Source: Vibrio crassostreae 9ZC13 (GTDB lineage: Bacteria; Pseudomonadota; Gammaproteobacteria; Enterobacterales; Vibrionaceae). Taken from it: a stretch of DNA of 64,000 nt. Positions 17,746-27,012 of the stretch are shown one piece after another. Numbering within the stretch: the first letter of the stretch is position 1; each line of letters opens with the position of its first letter. Below the pieces are notes generated by a model that did not search any database, was not told the DNA's origin, and saw only the letters and a list, made by a program, of their open reading frames with translations. A program made the translations under genes and the position numbers. The stretch lies in contig NZ_AJYZ02000041.1 of assembly GCF_000272045.2 (NCBI RefSeq), positions 613,209-677,208 on the forward strand, given 5' to 3'.

Positions 17746-18696
17746 ATGTATAGCAAAATTTTAGGTACTGGCAGCTACTTGCCATCTCAGGTGCGTACTA
17801 ACGCAGACTTAGAGAAAATGGTAGAGACTAGCGATGAGTGGATCGTTGCTAGAACGGGTATTAAAGAGCGTCGTATTTCAGCGGAAAACGAAACCGTTGC
17901 TGATATGGCGTTTTACGCTGCTGAAAATGCCATTGAAATGGCAGGTATCGACAAAGAAGAGATTGATTTAATCATCGTTGCGACAACCAGCAGTAGCCAC
18001 ACATTCCCGTCTTCGGCATGTCAGGTACAAGGCAAGCTTGGTATCAAAGGCTGCCCTGCGTTTGATTTGGCTGCAGCGTGTTCTGGTTTTGTCTACGCAC
18101 TGTCTGTTGCTGATCAACACATCAAGACTGGCATGTGTAAGAACGTTTTGGTAATTGGTGCGGATGCACTGTCAAAAACCTGTGATCCGACTGACCGCTC
18201 TACTATCATCCTATTTGGTGATGCAGCAGGCGCGGTGGTTGTAGGCGCAAGCGAAGAGCCAGGTATTTTGTCTACTCATATTTACTCTGACGGTAAATAC
18301 GGTGAGCTTCTAAGCTTAGAAGTACCAGAGCGTGGCGGTGATGCAGACAAATGGCTGCACATGGCGGGCAACGAAGTATTTAAAGTGGCGGTAACTCAGC
18401 TTTCTAAGCTAGTTAAAGACACATTAGCGGCGAACAATATGGATAAGTCAGAGCTTGATTGGTTAGTTCCACACCAAGCGAATTACCGTATTATCTCGGC
18501 AACCGCTAAAAAGCTGACGATGTCGCTTGACCAAGTTGTGATTACTCTTGATAAGCATGGCAATACGTCGGCAGCTACCGTACCAACGGCCCTTGATGAG
18601 GCTGTTCGCGACGGGCGAATTAAACGTGGTCAAACGCTTCTACTTGAAGCATTTGGCGGCGGCTTCACTTGGGGTTCTGCGTTAGTTAAATTCTAA
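17746..18696 (+). CDS. fabH: 3-oxoacyl-ACP synthase III (KAS III)
   Basis: Initiates fatty acid synthesis by condensing acetyl-CoA with malonyl-ACP. The 316-aa product has the full Cys-His-Asn triad: Cys in AAACSGFVYAL (about 112), His in PHQANYRI (about 243) and Asn in HGNTSAATVP (about 273). The length matches E. coli FabH (317 aa). A weak stem-loop separates it from fabD. Confidence 0.97.
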   Translation: MYSKILGTGSYLPSQVRTNADLEKMVETSDEWIVARTGIKERRISAENETVADMAFYAAENAIEMAGIDKEEIDLIIVATTSSSHTFPSSACQVQGKLGIKGCPAFDLAAACSGFVYALSVADQHIKTGMCKNVLVIGADALSKTCDPTDRSTIILFGDAAGAVVVGASEEPGILSTHIYSDGKYGELLSLEVPERGGDADKWLHMAGNEVFKVAVTQLSKLVKDTLAANNMDKSELDWLVPHQANYRIISATAKKLTMSLDQVVITLDKHGNTSAATVPTALDEAVRDGRIKRGQTLLLEAFGGGFTWGSALVKF

Positions 18697-18718
18697 CCCC
18701 AAGCGATAATCAACAAAC

Positions 18719-18753
18719 AAGGCACATAACTTATGTGCCTTATTCAATTTTTT
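18719..18753 (+). terminator. Stem-loop between fabH and fabD (possible attenuator)
   Basis: AAGGCACATAA and TTATGTGCCTT form an 11-bp inverted repeat with the loop taken from its centre, followed by ATTCAATTTTTTG. The position inside an operon suggests partial termination. Confidence 0.6.
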
Positions 18754-18776
18754 GCTTTGCTTAAAGGAAAATTACA

Positions 18777-19700
18777 ATGAGCAAATTTGCTATCGTATTC
18801 CCAGGCCAAGGCTCTCAAGCTATCGGTATGCTTGCTGACCTAGGCGAACAGTATGATGTTGTTAAAAAGACATTTGCTGAAGCTTCAGAAGCACTTGGTT
18901 ACGATCTATGGGCATTGGTTCAAGATGGTCCTGTAGAAAATCTAAATGAAACTTTTCGCACTCAACCGGCTCTATTAACAGCGTCTGTTGCAATTTGGCG
19001 TGTATGGCAAGAGCTTGGCCTAGAGCAACCTGTAAATCTAGCAGGTCACAGCCTAGGTGAATATTCTGCACTTGTATGTGCCGGCGTTATCGACTTTAAA
19101 GAAGCGATCAAGCTGGTTGAACTACGTGGTCAACTGATGCAAGAAGCGGTTCCTGCAGGTGTTGGTGCAATGTACGCAATCATCGGTCTAGACGATGAAG
19201 CGATTGCTAAAGCGTGTGAAGAAGCTGCGCAAGACGAAGTTGTGTCTCCAGTTAACTTTAACTCTCCTGGCCAAGTTGTTATCGCGGGTAACAAAGCGGC
19301 AGTAGAGCGTGCTGGTGCACTTTGTAAAGAAGCGGGCGCTAAGCGTGCACTTCCGCTACCTGTTTCTGTGCCGTCTCACTGTGCACTGATGAAGCCAGCA
19401 GCAGACAAGCTAGCGGTGGCTCTAGAAGCTCTAGAGTTCAACACGCCAGCATTGCCTGTTATCAATAACGTTGATGTTATCGCTGAAACAGATCCTGCAA
19501 AAATTAAAGACGCACTTGTTCGTCAGCTGTACAGCCCAGTTCGTTGGACTGAAGGCGTACAAGCGATGAATGAGCAAGGCGTTGAGAAGCTACTTGAATT
19601 AGGCCCTGGTAAAGTTCTTACTGGTCTAACAAAACGAATCGTAAAAACTATGACAGCTGCTGCAGTTAATGACACTGCATCACTAGAAGCTGCTAAGTAA
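18777..19700 (+). CDS. fabD: Malonyl-CoA:ACP transacylase
   Basis: Loads malonyl groups onto ACP. The 307-aa product starts with FAIVFPGQGSQ, carries the nucleophile Ser in GHSLGEYSAL (about 92) and the conserved His in PVSVPSHCALM (about 200). The length matches the E. coli protein. AAGGAAA precedes the ATG. It is followed 25 bases later by fabG. Confidence 0.97.
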   Translation: MSKFAIVFPGQGSQAIGMLADLGEQYDVVKKTFAEASEALGYDLWALVQDGPVENLNETFRTQPALLTASVAIWRVWQELGLEQPVNLAGHSLGEYSALVCAGVIDFKEAIKLVELRGQLMQEAVPAGVGAMYAIIGLDDEAIAKACEEAAQDEVVSPVNFNSPGQVVIAGNKAAVERAGALCKEAGAKRALPLPVSVPSHCALMKPAADKLAVALEALEFNTPALPVINNVDVIAETDPAKIKDALVRQLYSPVRWTEGVQAMNEQGVEKLLELGPGKVLTGLTKRIVKTMTAAAVNDTASLEAAK

Positions 19701-19725
19701 ATAACCACTTAATAGAGAAGTTATG

Positions 19726-20460
19726 ATGAATTTAGAAGGCAAAGTTGCACTAGTTACAGGCGCAAGCCGTGGCATCGGTCGTGCAATCGCTGAACTTTTA
19801 GTTGAGCGTGGTGCTAAAGTTATCGGTACTGCGACATCTGAAGGCGGCGCAGCTGCAATCAGCGAGTACCTTGGTGAGAACGGTAAAGGTCTTGCTCTTA
19901 ATGTAACGGATACTGACTCAATTGCTGCTACACTGAAAACCATCAACGATGAATTCGGTGCGATTGACATTCTAGTTAACAACGCAGGTATCACTCGTGA
20001 TAACCTACTGATGCGTATGAAAGACGACGAATGGAATGACATCATCGATACTAACCTAACGCCTATCTTCCGCATGTCTAAAGCTGTATTGCGTGGCATG
20101 ATGAAGAAACGTCAAGGCCGTATCGTAAACGTTGGTTCTGTAGTAGGTACTATGGGTAACGCTGGTCAAGCTAACTACGCAGCTGCAAAAGCAGGCGTAA
20201 TTGGTTTTACTAAATCAATGGCTCGTGAAGTTGCGTCTCGTGGCGTTACAGTGAACACTGTAGCTCCTGGTTTCATCGAAACTGACATGACTAAAGCGCT
20301 AAATGATGACCAACGTGCAGCAACTTTGGCGAATGTACCAGCAGGTCGACTAGGTGACCCTCGCGAAATCGCTGAAGCTGTGGTATTTTTGGCGTCACCT
20401 GCGGCAGCTTATATCACAGGTGAAACACTTCACGTCAATGGCGGTATGTACATGGTGTAA
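19726..20460 (+). CDS. fabG: 3-oxoacyl-ACP reductase
   Basis: NADPH-dependent short-chain dehydrogenase reducing 3-oxoacyl-ACP in each elongation cycle. From the second of two adjacent ATGs it is 244 aa, the same length as E. coli FabG. The second ATG is better spaced from GAGAAG than the first at 19723. The nucleotide-binding TGASRGIGRAIAE motif, the NNAG motif, and the catalytic Tyr-Lys of YAAAKAG (151/155) are present. Confidence 0.97.
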   Translation: MNLEGKVALVTGASRGIGRAIAELLVERGAKVIGTATSEGGAAAISEYLGENGKGLALNVTDTDSIAATLKTINDEFGAIDILVNNAGITRDNLLMRMKDDEWNDIIDTNLTPIFRMSKAVLRGMMKKRQGRIVNVGSVVGTMGNAGQANYAAAKAGVIGFTKSMAREVASRGVTVNTVAPGFIETDMTKALNDDQRAATLANVPAGRLGDPREIAEAVVFLASPAAAYITGETLHVNGGMYMV

Positions 20461-20547
20461 ATTATGTGCAACATTTGTGCATGATTTAAGTCAAGATCAT
20501 ACGTAATTTCGGTTAAAATCGTGAAAATTGTGGTTTGACCAGAAAAG

Positions 20548-20576
20548 TTGACCTTGCAACTTTCAATAGATTGAAT
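20548..20576 (+). promoter_or_regulatory. acpP: Candidate acpP promoter
   Basis: TTGACC, a 17-base spacer and TTGAAT lie about 50 bases before the acpP start, in the only long gap (166 bp) of the fab cluster. An AAAGTT-N8-AACTTT inverted repeat overlaps the -35 box. A separate promoter for the very abundant ACP is expected. Confidence 0.45.
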
Positions 20577-20626
20577 AAACTACGGAAAACATCGCATAAA
20601 GCGAACTCTGTAAAGGAAAAGAAAAA

Positions 20627-20860
20627 ATGAGCAACCTCGAAGAACGCGTAAAGAAAATCATTGTTGAACAGCTAGGTGTAGACGAAGCTGAAGTTAAAAA
20701 CGAAGCTTCTTTCGTTGATGACCTAGGTGCAGATTCTCTAGACACAGTAGAGCTAGTAATGGCTCTAGAAGAAGAATTTGACACTGAAATCCCAGATGAA
20801 GAAGCTGAGAAAATTACTACTGTTCAAGCAGCTATCGATTACGTAACTAGCGCTCAGTAA
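20627..20860 (+). CDS. acpP: Acyl carrier protein
   Basis: The small acidic carrier of growing acyl chains, 77 aa. The phosphopantetheine attachment Ser37 lies in DLGADSLDTVELVMALEEEF, essentially the E. coli sequence. A strong AAGGAAAAG ribosome binding site precedes it. A terminator-like hairpin follows before fabF, consistent with a high-level monocistronic acpP transcript. Confidence 0.98.
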   Translation: MSNLEERVKKIIVEQLGVDEAEVKNEASFVDDLGADSLDTVELVMALEEEFDTEIPDEEAEKITTVQAAIDYVTSAQ

Positions 20861-20870
20861 TAATCTCTCC

Positions 20871-20899
20871 CAGGCGGTCACCTCGACCGCCTGTGTTTT
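20871..20899 (+). terminator. Terminator/attenuator after acpP
   Basis: CAGGCGGTC and GACCGCCTG pair (9 bp, loop 5), followed by TGTTTTAT. Confidence 0.75.
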
Positions 20900-20953
20900 A
20901 TCTAACTCATCTATCCTCATCTTAAATCACCTCAATCCCCGGAGTGTAAAATC

Positions 20954-22198
20954 GTGTCCAAGCGTCGTGTAGTTGTCACTGGCATGGGTATGTTGTCACC
21001 GGTAGGCAACACTGTAGAATCTTCTTGGAAAGCCCTGCTAGCTGGTCAAAGTGGTATCGTTAATATCGATCATTTTGATGCAACCAATTTCTCAACTCGT
21101 TTTGCAGGTCTAGTTAAAGACTTTAACTGCGAAGAGTATATGACTAAAAAAGATGCTCGTAAGATGGACTTGTTCATCCAGTACGGCGTCGCAGCAGGTA
21201 TTCAAGCTTTAGATGATTCAGCCCTAACTATTACTGAAGAAAACGCTCCACGTGTGGGTGTTGCTATCGGTTCTGGTATTGGTGGTCTTGGTTTGATCGA
21301 AGCCGGTCACCAAGCTCTAACTGAAAAAGGCCCTCGTAAGATCAGCCCGTTCTTCGTACCGTCGACGATCGTGAATATGATTGCTGGTCACATGTCTATC
21401 ATGCGTGGCCTACGCGGTCCAAACATCGCGATTTCTACTGCATGTACGACTGGCCTACATAACATTGGTCACGCGGCTCGTATGATTGCATACGGCGATG
21501 CAGACGCAATGCTAGCGGGTGGTGCTGAAAAAGCATCAACTCCACTAGGTATGGGCGGTTTTGGTGCGGCTAAAGCACTTTCTACTCGTAACGATGAGCC
21601 TCAAAAAGCTTCTCGTCCATGGGACAAAGGCCGTGATGGCTTCGTTCTTGGCGACGGTGCAGGCATGATGGTTCTTGAAGAGTACGAACATGCGAAAGCT
21701 CGTGGCGCTAAGATTTACTGTGAGCTAGTTGGCTTCGGTATGTCGGGTGACGCTTACCACATGACATCTCCAAGTGAAGATGGCTCAGGTGGCGCACTAG
21801 CAATGGAAGCGGCTATGCGTGATGCTGGCATTACTGGTGAACAAATCGGTTATGTAAACGCACACGGTACTTCGACTCCTGCTGGTGACGTAGCGGAAGT
21901 TAAGGGCATCAAGCGTGCTCTTGGCGAAGCAGGCAGCAAGCAAGTATTGGTTTCTTCTACGAAATCAATGACAGGCCACCTTCTAGGTGCTGCTGGTTCT
22001 GCTGAAGCTATCATCACGGCTATGTCTCTGGTTGACCAAATTGTTCCACCAACAATCAACCTAGATGATCCTGAAGAAGGCTTAGATATTGACTTAGTAC
22101 CTCACACTGCGCGTGAAGTTAGCAACATGGAATATGCTGCATGTAACTCATTCGGTTTCGGTGGTACAAACGGCTGTTTGATCTTCAAAAAGATTTAA
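20954..22198 (+). CDS. fabF: 3-oxoacyl-ACP synthase II (KAS II)
   Basis: Elongating condensing enzyme, important for temperature-dependent cis-vaccenate synthesis. The 414-aa product has the catalytic Cys in STACTTGLHNIGHAARM (about 164), His in NAHGTSTPAGD (about 304) and His in STKSMTGHLLGAAG (about 341). The start is GTG at 20954, with GGAG about 9 bases upstream. Confidence 0.97.
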   Translation: MSKRRVVVTGMGMLSPVGNTVESSWKALLAGQSGIVNIDHFDATNFSTRFAGLVKDFNCEEYMTKKDARKMDLFIQYGVAAGIQALDDSALTITEENAPRVGVAIGSGIGGLGLIEAGHQALTEKGPRKISPFFVPSTIVNMIAGHMSIMRGLRGPNIAISTACTTGLHNIGHAARMIAYGDADAMLAGGAEKASTPLGMGGFGAAKALSTRNDEPQKASRPWDKGRDGFVLGDGAGMMVLEEYEHAKARGAKIYCELVGFGMSGDAYHMTSPSEDGSGGALAMEAAMRDAGITGEQIGYVNAHGTSTPAGDVAEVKGIKRALGEAGSKQVLVSSTKSMTGHLLGAAGSAEAIITAMSLVDQIVPPTINLDDPEEGLDIDLVPHTAREVSNMEYAACNSFGFGGTNGCLIFKKI

Positions 22199-22252
22199 TC
22201 ATCTTATTAAAGACGTAAACACTCGTAGATAGTCACAATTAGACTTGTTTTT

Positions 22253-22290
22253 AAACGGCTTGATGCTTTAGCATTGAGCCGTTTCTTTTT
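22253..22290 (+). terminator. Terminator after fabF, abutting pabC
   Basis: AAACGGCTTGATGC and GCATTGAGCCGTTT pair over 14 positions (two G-T wobbles) with loop TTTA, followed by CTTTTT. The T-run ends directly before the pabC ribosome binding site, so it probably attenuates rather than ends the operon. Confidence 0.75.
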
Positions 22291-22302
22291 ATGGGGAAAA
22301 AC

Positions 22303-23181
22303 ATGTTTTGGGTTGATGGAGAAAGCCAGCAAACTATCGATATTTTGGATCGCTCGTTTCAGTACGGAGACGGCTGTTTTACGACAATGCTCGTGAGTGA
22401 TGGTGAGATACAACATCTTCACGATCATCAGCACCGTGTCGACGAGTGCCTTAAAGCGCTACGCATTTCTGCTCTTGATTGGGATGTTGTTAGTCTTTGG
22501 CTCGATACTGCGCTTCAACACATCCAACATAACGCTCTTCATGGCACAAAGAGCCTTGATGGTTCAAAGAAGCTCCATAACGCCAACAAGCCTCATAATC
22601 AAAAAGCAGGGATCAAGCTGCACGTTAGTCGTGGAGCGGGTGGGCGTGGCTACAGTACCAAGAATATCGCCAAGCCGACAATCACCATCAGTACCTTTGA
22701 TTACCCAAGCCATTATTCAGCGTGGCAAGACTCCGGTGTTGAACTCGGTATCTGCCATCAAGCGCTAGGTTTGAGCCCACTACTGGCTGGCCATAAGCAC
22801 AATAATCGCCTTGAGCAGATTTTGATGAAAGATGAAATGGATCAAGCTAATGAAGTGGATGGCGTGGTTCTTGATATATCGGGCAATGTGATTGAAACCA
22901 CCATGGCCAATCTGTTCTGGCGCAAAGGTCAGTCGATATACACACCTCAACTCACTCAAAGTGGTGTCGCGGGGGTTATGCGTAAGCAAGTGTTAACCGC
23001 GCTGAATCAGGCTGAACTTTCCGTTACAATTAGTGACTACTGCTTATCTCAACTCATGCAAGCTGATGAGGTTTTCATGACAAACTCCATTTTAGGGGTT
23101 GCCCCAGTTACCCGTATTAGTGATACCCAATTTAACATTGGAACCATTACTCGTAGCCTTCAAGGACAACTAAACTCGTGA
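22303..23181 (+). CDS. pabC: Aminodeoxychorismate lyase
   Basis: PLP enzyme of the fold type IV (branched-chain aminotransferase-like) family, which releases pyruvate from 4-amino-4-deoxychorismate to give p-aminobenzoate for folate. The start MFWVDGESQQ at 22303 has GGGGA 5-6 bases upstream and matches the E. coli N-terminus. An in-frame ATG at 22291 lies in the terminator T-run and is rejected. QYGDGCFTTM is conserved, and the PLP lysine is probably in the HKHNNRLEQIL segment. It overlaps mltG by 4 bases. Confidence 0.93.
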   Translation: MFWVDGESQQTIDILDRSFQYGDGCFTTMLVSDGEIQHLHDHQHRVDECLKALRISALDWDVVSLWLDTALQHIQHNALHGTKSLDGSKKLHNANKPHNQKAGIKLHVSRGAGGRGYSTKNIAKPTITISTFDYPSHYSAWQDSGVELGICHQALGLSPLLAGHKHNNRLEQILMKDEMDQANEVDGVVLDISGNVIETTMANLFWRKGQSIYTPQLTQSGVAGVMRKQVLTALNQAELSVTISDYCLSQLMQADEVFMTNSILGVAPVTRISDTQFNIGTITRSLQGQLNS

Positions 23182-24194
23182 TCAAAAAGTTATTTATTTT
23201 TATTATCTTGTGCTTAATTACAGCCGGTGCTGCTGGTTTTTATGTTTACAACCAAGCGCAAGATAACCTGAAACAAGTTATTCAATTAGAAAAACCACAA
23301 GTCGTGACTGTTGCTTCAGGTAGCAGCTTTAACCACGTTCTAGCCCAGTTGATTAACGAGGGGCTGTTTGAGGCTTCTCCTTACGAGAAATTAATCCGTA
23401 AGTTACATCCTGAGCTTGTAGACGTAAAAGCGGGTACTTTCCTGCTTGAACCGGGTTTAACCTTAGAGCAAGCGCTACAGGTGCTTGTAGAAGGGAAAGA
23501 ACACCAGTTTACTATTACCTTTGTTGAAGGCAGTCGTTTTGACGAATGGCTTGTTCAGCTAAAAGACAACGAATTCATTCAACAGACATTGGATGGCGTT
23601 TCTGAAAAAGAGATCGCTGAAAAGTTGGGTATTGAAAACGAAAAGCTAGAAGGTCTCTTCTTAGCAGAAACGTATCACTACACCTACGGCACCACTGATT
23701 TAGATTTGTTGAAGCGCGCGCATCGAGACCTAATGAGCGTGGTGAATGAAGAGTGGGAAAATCGAGCGGATAAGCTGCCTCTTAAATCGCCATACGAAGC
23801 GTTAATTCTTGCATCTATCATTGAGAAAGAGACCGCTGTTGCGTCAGAACGTAAGCGTGTTTCTTCTGTGTTTGTTAACCGTCTAAACAAGCGTATGCGT
23901 TTGCAAACTGACCCAACGGTTATCTATGGCATGGGTGACAGCTACGATGGCAACATCCGTAAGAAAGACTTACGCACGCCAACGCCTTACAACACCTATA
24001 CAATGAGTGGCTTGCCACCGACACCTATCGCTATGGCAGGCAAAGCGTCTATCAACGCGGCGTTGAATCCAGAGAAGAGCAACTACTTGTATTTCGTTGC
24101 GAGTGGAACAGGTGGGCACGTATTTTCAAAGAGTTTGACTGAGCATAACCGTGCAGTGCGAGCTTACTTAAAGCAATTAAGAAAAAACAGATAA
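23178..24194 (+). CDS. mltG: Endolytic murein transglycosylase MltG
   Basis: Inner-membrane lytic transglycosylase that cuts nascent peptidoglycan strands and sets glycan length. The 338-aa product has one N-terminal membrane segment (about 5-24), a LysM-like region, and the YceG core with the catalytic Glu (about 216) in LASIIEKETAVASERK followed by LQTDPTVIYG. The GTG start overlaps the pabC stop, so translation is coupled. Confidence 0.95.
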   Translation: MIKKLFIFIILCLITAGAAGFYVYNQAQDNLKQVIQLEKPQVVTVASGSSFNHVLAQLINEGLFEASPYEKLIRKLHPELVDVKAGTFLLEPGLTLEQALQVLVEGKEHQFTITFVEGSRFDEWLVQLKDNEFIQQTLDGVSEKEIAEKLGIENEKLEGLFLAETYHYTYGTTDLDLLKRAHRDLMSVVNEEWENRADKLPLKSPYEALILASIIEKETAVASERKRVSSVFVNRLNKRMRLQTDPTVIYGMGDSYDGNIRKKDLRTPTPYNTYTMSGLPPTPIAMAGKASINAALNPEKSNYLYFVASGTGGHVFSKSLTEHNRAVRAYLKQLRKNR

Positions 24195-24204
24195 AGAAAT
24201 AATT

Positions 24205-24837
24205 ATGAATCAGTCGAAATTTATCGTGGTTGAAGGCCTTGAAGGCGCTGGCAAAAGCACAGCAATCAATGCCATCGTTGAGACATTAAAAGCATCGGGT
24301 GTTGAAGATATTGTTAATACTCGCGAGCCGGGTGGTACTGTCTTAGCTGAAAAGATGCGTTCATTGGTTAAAGAAGAGCACGAAGGCGAGAAGCTTCAAG
24401 ACATGACTGAATTGCTGTTGATGTATGCAGCACGTGTTCAATTAGTCGAGAACGTCATCAAGCCGGCACTCGCCAATGGTCAATGGGTATTGGGTGATCG
24501 TCATGATATGTCTTCACAGGCATACCAAGGTGGTGGTCGCCAGATCGCGCGCACGACTATGGAATCACTGAAAGCAACCACGCTAGGCGGCTTTAAACCC
24601 GATCTAACGCTATATTTGGACCTAGACCCTAGAGTAGGACTAGAGCGTGCCAGAGGCCGTGGTGAGCTTGATAGAATTGAAAAGATGGATATCTCATTTT
24701 TTGACCGAACGCGTGAGCGCTATCTAGAAATCGCAGGGCAAGACGATTCTGTACTCGTGATTAATGCACAGCAAGAAATTGAGCAAGTAGCCGCTGATAT
24801 TAAAGTCGCGCTAAGTGCTTGGCTCAATAAACAGTAG
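24205..24837 (+). CDS. tmk: dTMP kinase
   Basis: Phosphorylates dTMP to dTDP for DNA synthesis. The 210-aa product has the P-loop EGLEGAGKST (about 9-18), the REPGGT segment and the DRHDMSSQAYQGGGR motif typical of thymidylate kinases. It is 6 bases before holB, as in E. coli. Confidence 0.96.
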   Translation: MNQSKFIVVEGLEGAGKSTAINAIVETLKASGVEDIVNTREPGGTVLAEKMRSLVKEEHEGEKLQDMTELLLMYAARVQLVENVIKPALANGQWVLGDRHDMSSQAYQGGGRQIARTTMESLKATTLGGFKPDLTLYLDLDPRVGLERARGRGELDRIEKMDISFFDRTRERYLEIAGQDDSVLVINAQQEIEQVAADIKVALSAWLNKQ

Positions 24838-24843
24838 GTAGTC

Positions 24844-25809
24844 ATGGCTGAAGTTTATTCTTGGCTCACACCGGTATGGAGTGAGTGGAAAAAAAGTCTC
24901 GATGCGGAGCGTTTTCCTAACTCTGTGATTGTTAATGCACCGGAAGGGCTCGGCGTTGATGCTTTGATTAGCCAACTTACCGACGCATTGATGTGCACGA
25001 ACTATGAAAGCGAGTCGTGCGGGTTTTGCCACAGCTGTGAGTTAATGAAGTCGGGCAGTCATCCTGATTTTCATGTGATCTCACCCGAGAAAGAAGGTAA
25101 GTCGATCACGGTTGATCAAGTGCGTGCCAGTAACCGCTGGGCTCAAGAGTCTTCTCAGTTAGGTGGTTTGCGCGTTATTTTGCTTAACCCTGCTGAAGCA
25201 ATGAACGAATCGGCTTCCAACGCACTATTGAAAACTCTGGAAGAGCCATCAAGCAAGTGCATCTTCATTCTGTCTACTCGTAACAGTAATCGCTTAATGC
25301 CGACTATTATTAGCCGTTGTCAGCAATTCAATGTGGTTAGTCCGCAGTTAGAGACAGCATCAGCGTGGTTAGATGGTGAAGTGGGCAAAGCGGTACCGCA
25401 GTATATTTTAGCACTCAATGACAACGCGCCTTTAAAAGCAAAAGCGATGTTTGAGCAAGGTGGCGTTGAAGCTTCAACAAAAGCGCTCGATGGCTTTGTG
25501 AATGTGATAAAAGGCACTCAACCTGACATGCTAAAGTTCTCTACAGAGCTTAGCAAAGACCCTTTGATTCAACTTGGCTGGCTTTGGCATCTATTGTCAG
25601 ATGTACAGAAGCTGCATTTTGGTTTGGCGAATCAGGCTTTCACTCCGAGTGCGAAAGCACTGTGTGAGGCGATGTCTTATCAAAGTGCTTATGCAGCATC
25701 GAATAAACTGCTGACATTGATTGAGCAGTTAAAGCAACACCCTGGGCTCAATACGGAGCTACTCATAATGAATTGGCTGATAGCCACTTGCGAGGAAACA
25801 TGTTCGTAG
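24844..25809 (+). CDS. holB: DNA polymerase III subunit delta'
   Basis: Clamp-loader subunit of the replicative polymerase. The 321-aa product has the AAA+ fold, with a zinc module formed by cysteines in CTNYESESCGFCHSCELM (about 50-66). The conserved NALLKTLEEPS and ISRCQQF (sensor 1-type SRC) segments follow. The P-loop region is degenerate (NAPEGLGVDAL), as expected for delta'. The 3' end overlaps the next gene by 10 bases. Confidence 0.94.
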   Translation: MAEVYSWLTPVWSEWKKSLDAERFPNSVIVNAPEGLGVDALISQLTDALMCTNYESESCGFCHSCELMKSGSHPDFHVISPEKEGKSITVDQVRASNRWAQESSQLGGLRVILLNPAEAMNESASNALLKTLEEPSSKCIFILSTRNSNRLMPTIISRCQQFNVVSPQLETASAWLDGEVGKAVPQYILALNDNAPLKAKAMFEQGGVEASTKALDGFVNVIKGTQPDMLKFSTELSKDPLIQLGWLWHLLSDVQKLHFGLANQAFTPSAKALCEAMSYQSAYAASNKLLTLIEQLKQHPGLNTELLIMNWLIATCEETCS

Positions 25810-26567
25810 ATTCCCACTGTCATTTAGACAAACTGGATTACCAAGATTTACACACCAGCGTAGAAGATGTGGTTAACAAGGCGAAGGCTGCTAATGTAGA
25901 CCAATTGCTTTCTGTCGGTGTGACACTCGATTCGTTTGAAAATATGCTCGAGATGATCTCGCCGTTTGATAACGTTAAAGCCTCTTGTGGCGTTCACCCT
26001 CTCGATGTTGAAAGTGATTTCAGCCTAGAGACAATGCGTGAATACGCGAGCAACCCTAAGGTTGTGGCGATTGGAGAGACAGGTTTAGATTATCACTACC
26101 AACCAGAGACGGCGGAGCTGCAACAGCTACGATTTAAGCAGCATGTTGAGTTAGCCGTTGAGCTGAATAAACCTTTGATCATTCACACTCGTAACGCACG
26201 TGAAGACACATTAGCTATTTTACGTGATGGCGGAGCTGAGAAGTGTGGCGGTGTGATTCACTGCTTTACCGAAGATCAAGCATTCGCAGAAGCAGCAATG
26301 GAACTAGGTTTCTATATCTCAATTTCAGGCATTGTGACCTTTAAGCAGGCTACAGAACTTAAAGAAGTTGTTAAAAACCTACCGCTAAACAGGTTGCTGA
26401 TCGAGACGGATTCTCCATACTTGGCGCCCATTCCATATCGTGGAAAGCAGAATCAGCCTGCATATGTCGTCGAAGTGGCGGCCTACATTGCGCAATTAAA
26501 AGGTGTGTCGATGAAAGAGGTTGCCGAACAAACGACCAAAAATTACCAAAAACTTTTTTTGCGATAA
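25800..26567 (+). CDS. ycfH: TatD family metal-dependent hydrolase (YcfH type)
   Basis: TatD-type amidohydrolase-fold enzyme; family members act as metal-dependent DNases, and YcfH's cellular substrate is unsettled. The 255-aa product starts MFVDSHCHLDKLD (metal-binding HxH). It has the GETGLDYHY glutamate, the HCFT motif and the terminal ETDSPYLAP aspartate. The frame is open 9 codons further upstream, but GAGGAAAC fits the ATG at 25800. It is the last gene of the cluster. Confidence 0.94.
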   Translation: MFVDSHCHLDKLDYQDLHTSVEDVVNKAKAANVDQLLSVGVTLDSFENMLEMISPFDNVKASCGVHPLDVESDFSLETMREYASNPKVVAIGETGLDYHYQPETAELQQLRFKQHVELAVELNKPLIIHTRNAREDTLAILRDGGAEKCGGVIHCFTEDQAFAEAAMELGFYISISGIVTFKQATELKEVVKNLPLNRLLIETDSPYLAPIPYRGKQNQPAYVVEVAAYIAQLKGVSMKEVAEQTTKNYQKLFLR

Positions 26568-26585
26568 AAATCTAAGTAAACAAAT

Positions 26586-26611
26586 AAAAGGGAGCAAAAG
26601 CTCCCTTTTTG
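26586..26611 (+). terminator. Terminator of the fab-ycfH cluster
   Basis: AAAAGGGAGC-AAAA-GCTCCCTTTT, a perfect 10-bp stem with a T-tract. Confidence 0.9.
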
Positions 26612-27012
26612 TGTTTTTGATCACCAAAAATACGTTTTTTTTTAATGTTTACGAATTATGTTGAACTTGAGAGCGCTAATTATAACATTTGTAATTTTGT
26701 TACTAAAAATAACATTCGCTCCTATTTTATTTACCCAGTAAAATAATAGGGCTCTTGAAAAATACTTATATATTTCAATGCATTAAACACTTGTAAAGCA
26801 TTGCATTTCTAGATTTGACATGTGATCCAAGACGTGTTTTGAAACTAAATTTCGTAAGTGACTAGAAAGTTAGTTCCCCATCAATATATATTTAGCGGCA
26901 GAAAATATAATGCAATACATGGTTACATTTTCGCAGGGTGCTAACATATAGGCTACGGGGGTGTGCCGTTAGAACCCAATATAATTATTTTATCTTTATC
27001 AGGAGCATAAAC
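26612..27012 (+). other. ptsG upstream region (about 400 bp)
   Basis: AT-rich, no gene. A TTGACA hexamer at 26815-26820 is overlapped downstream by TGTGATCCAAG, one half of a CRP-like site whose other half is poor. No good -10 box pairs with the TTGACA. No clear Mlc operator is seen. A strong AGGAG lies 8 bases before the ptsG start. Confidence 0.4.

Noticed and set aside
26815..26837. CRP site before ptsG
   Set aside because: Only the TGTGA half matches; the second half is ACGTG rather than TCACA.
26938..27012. N-terminal extension of ptsG by 25 codons
   Set aside because: No ribosome binding site, and the extra residues are absent from known EIICB(Glc); the AGGAG at 27000 fits the ATG at 27013.
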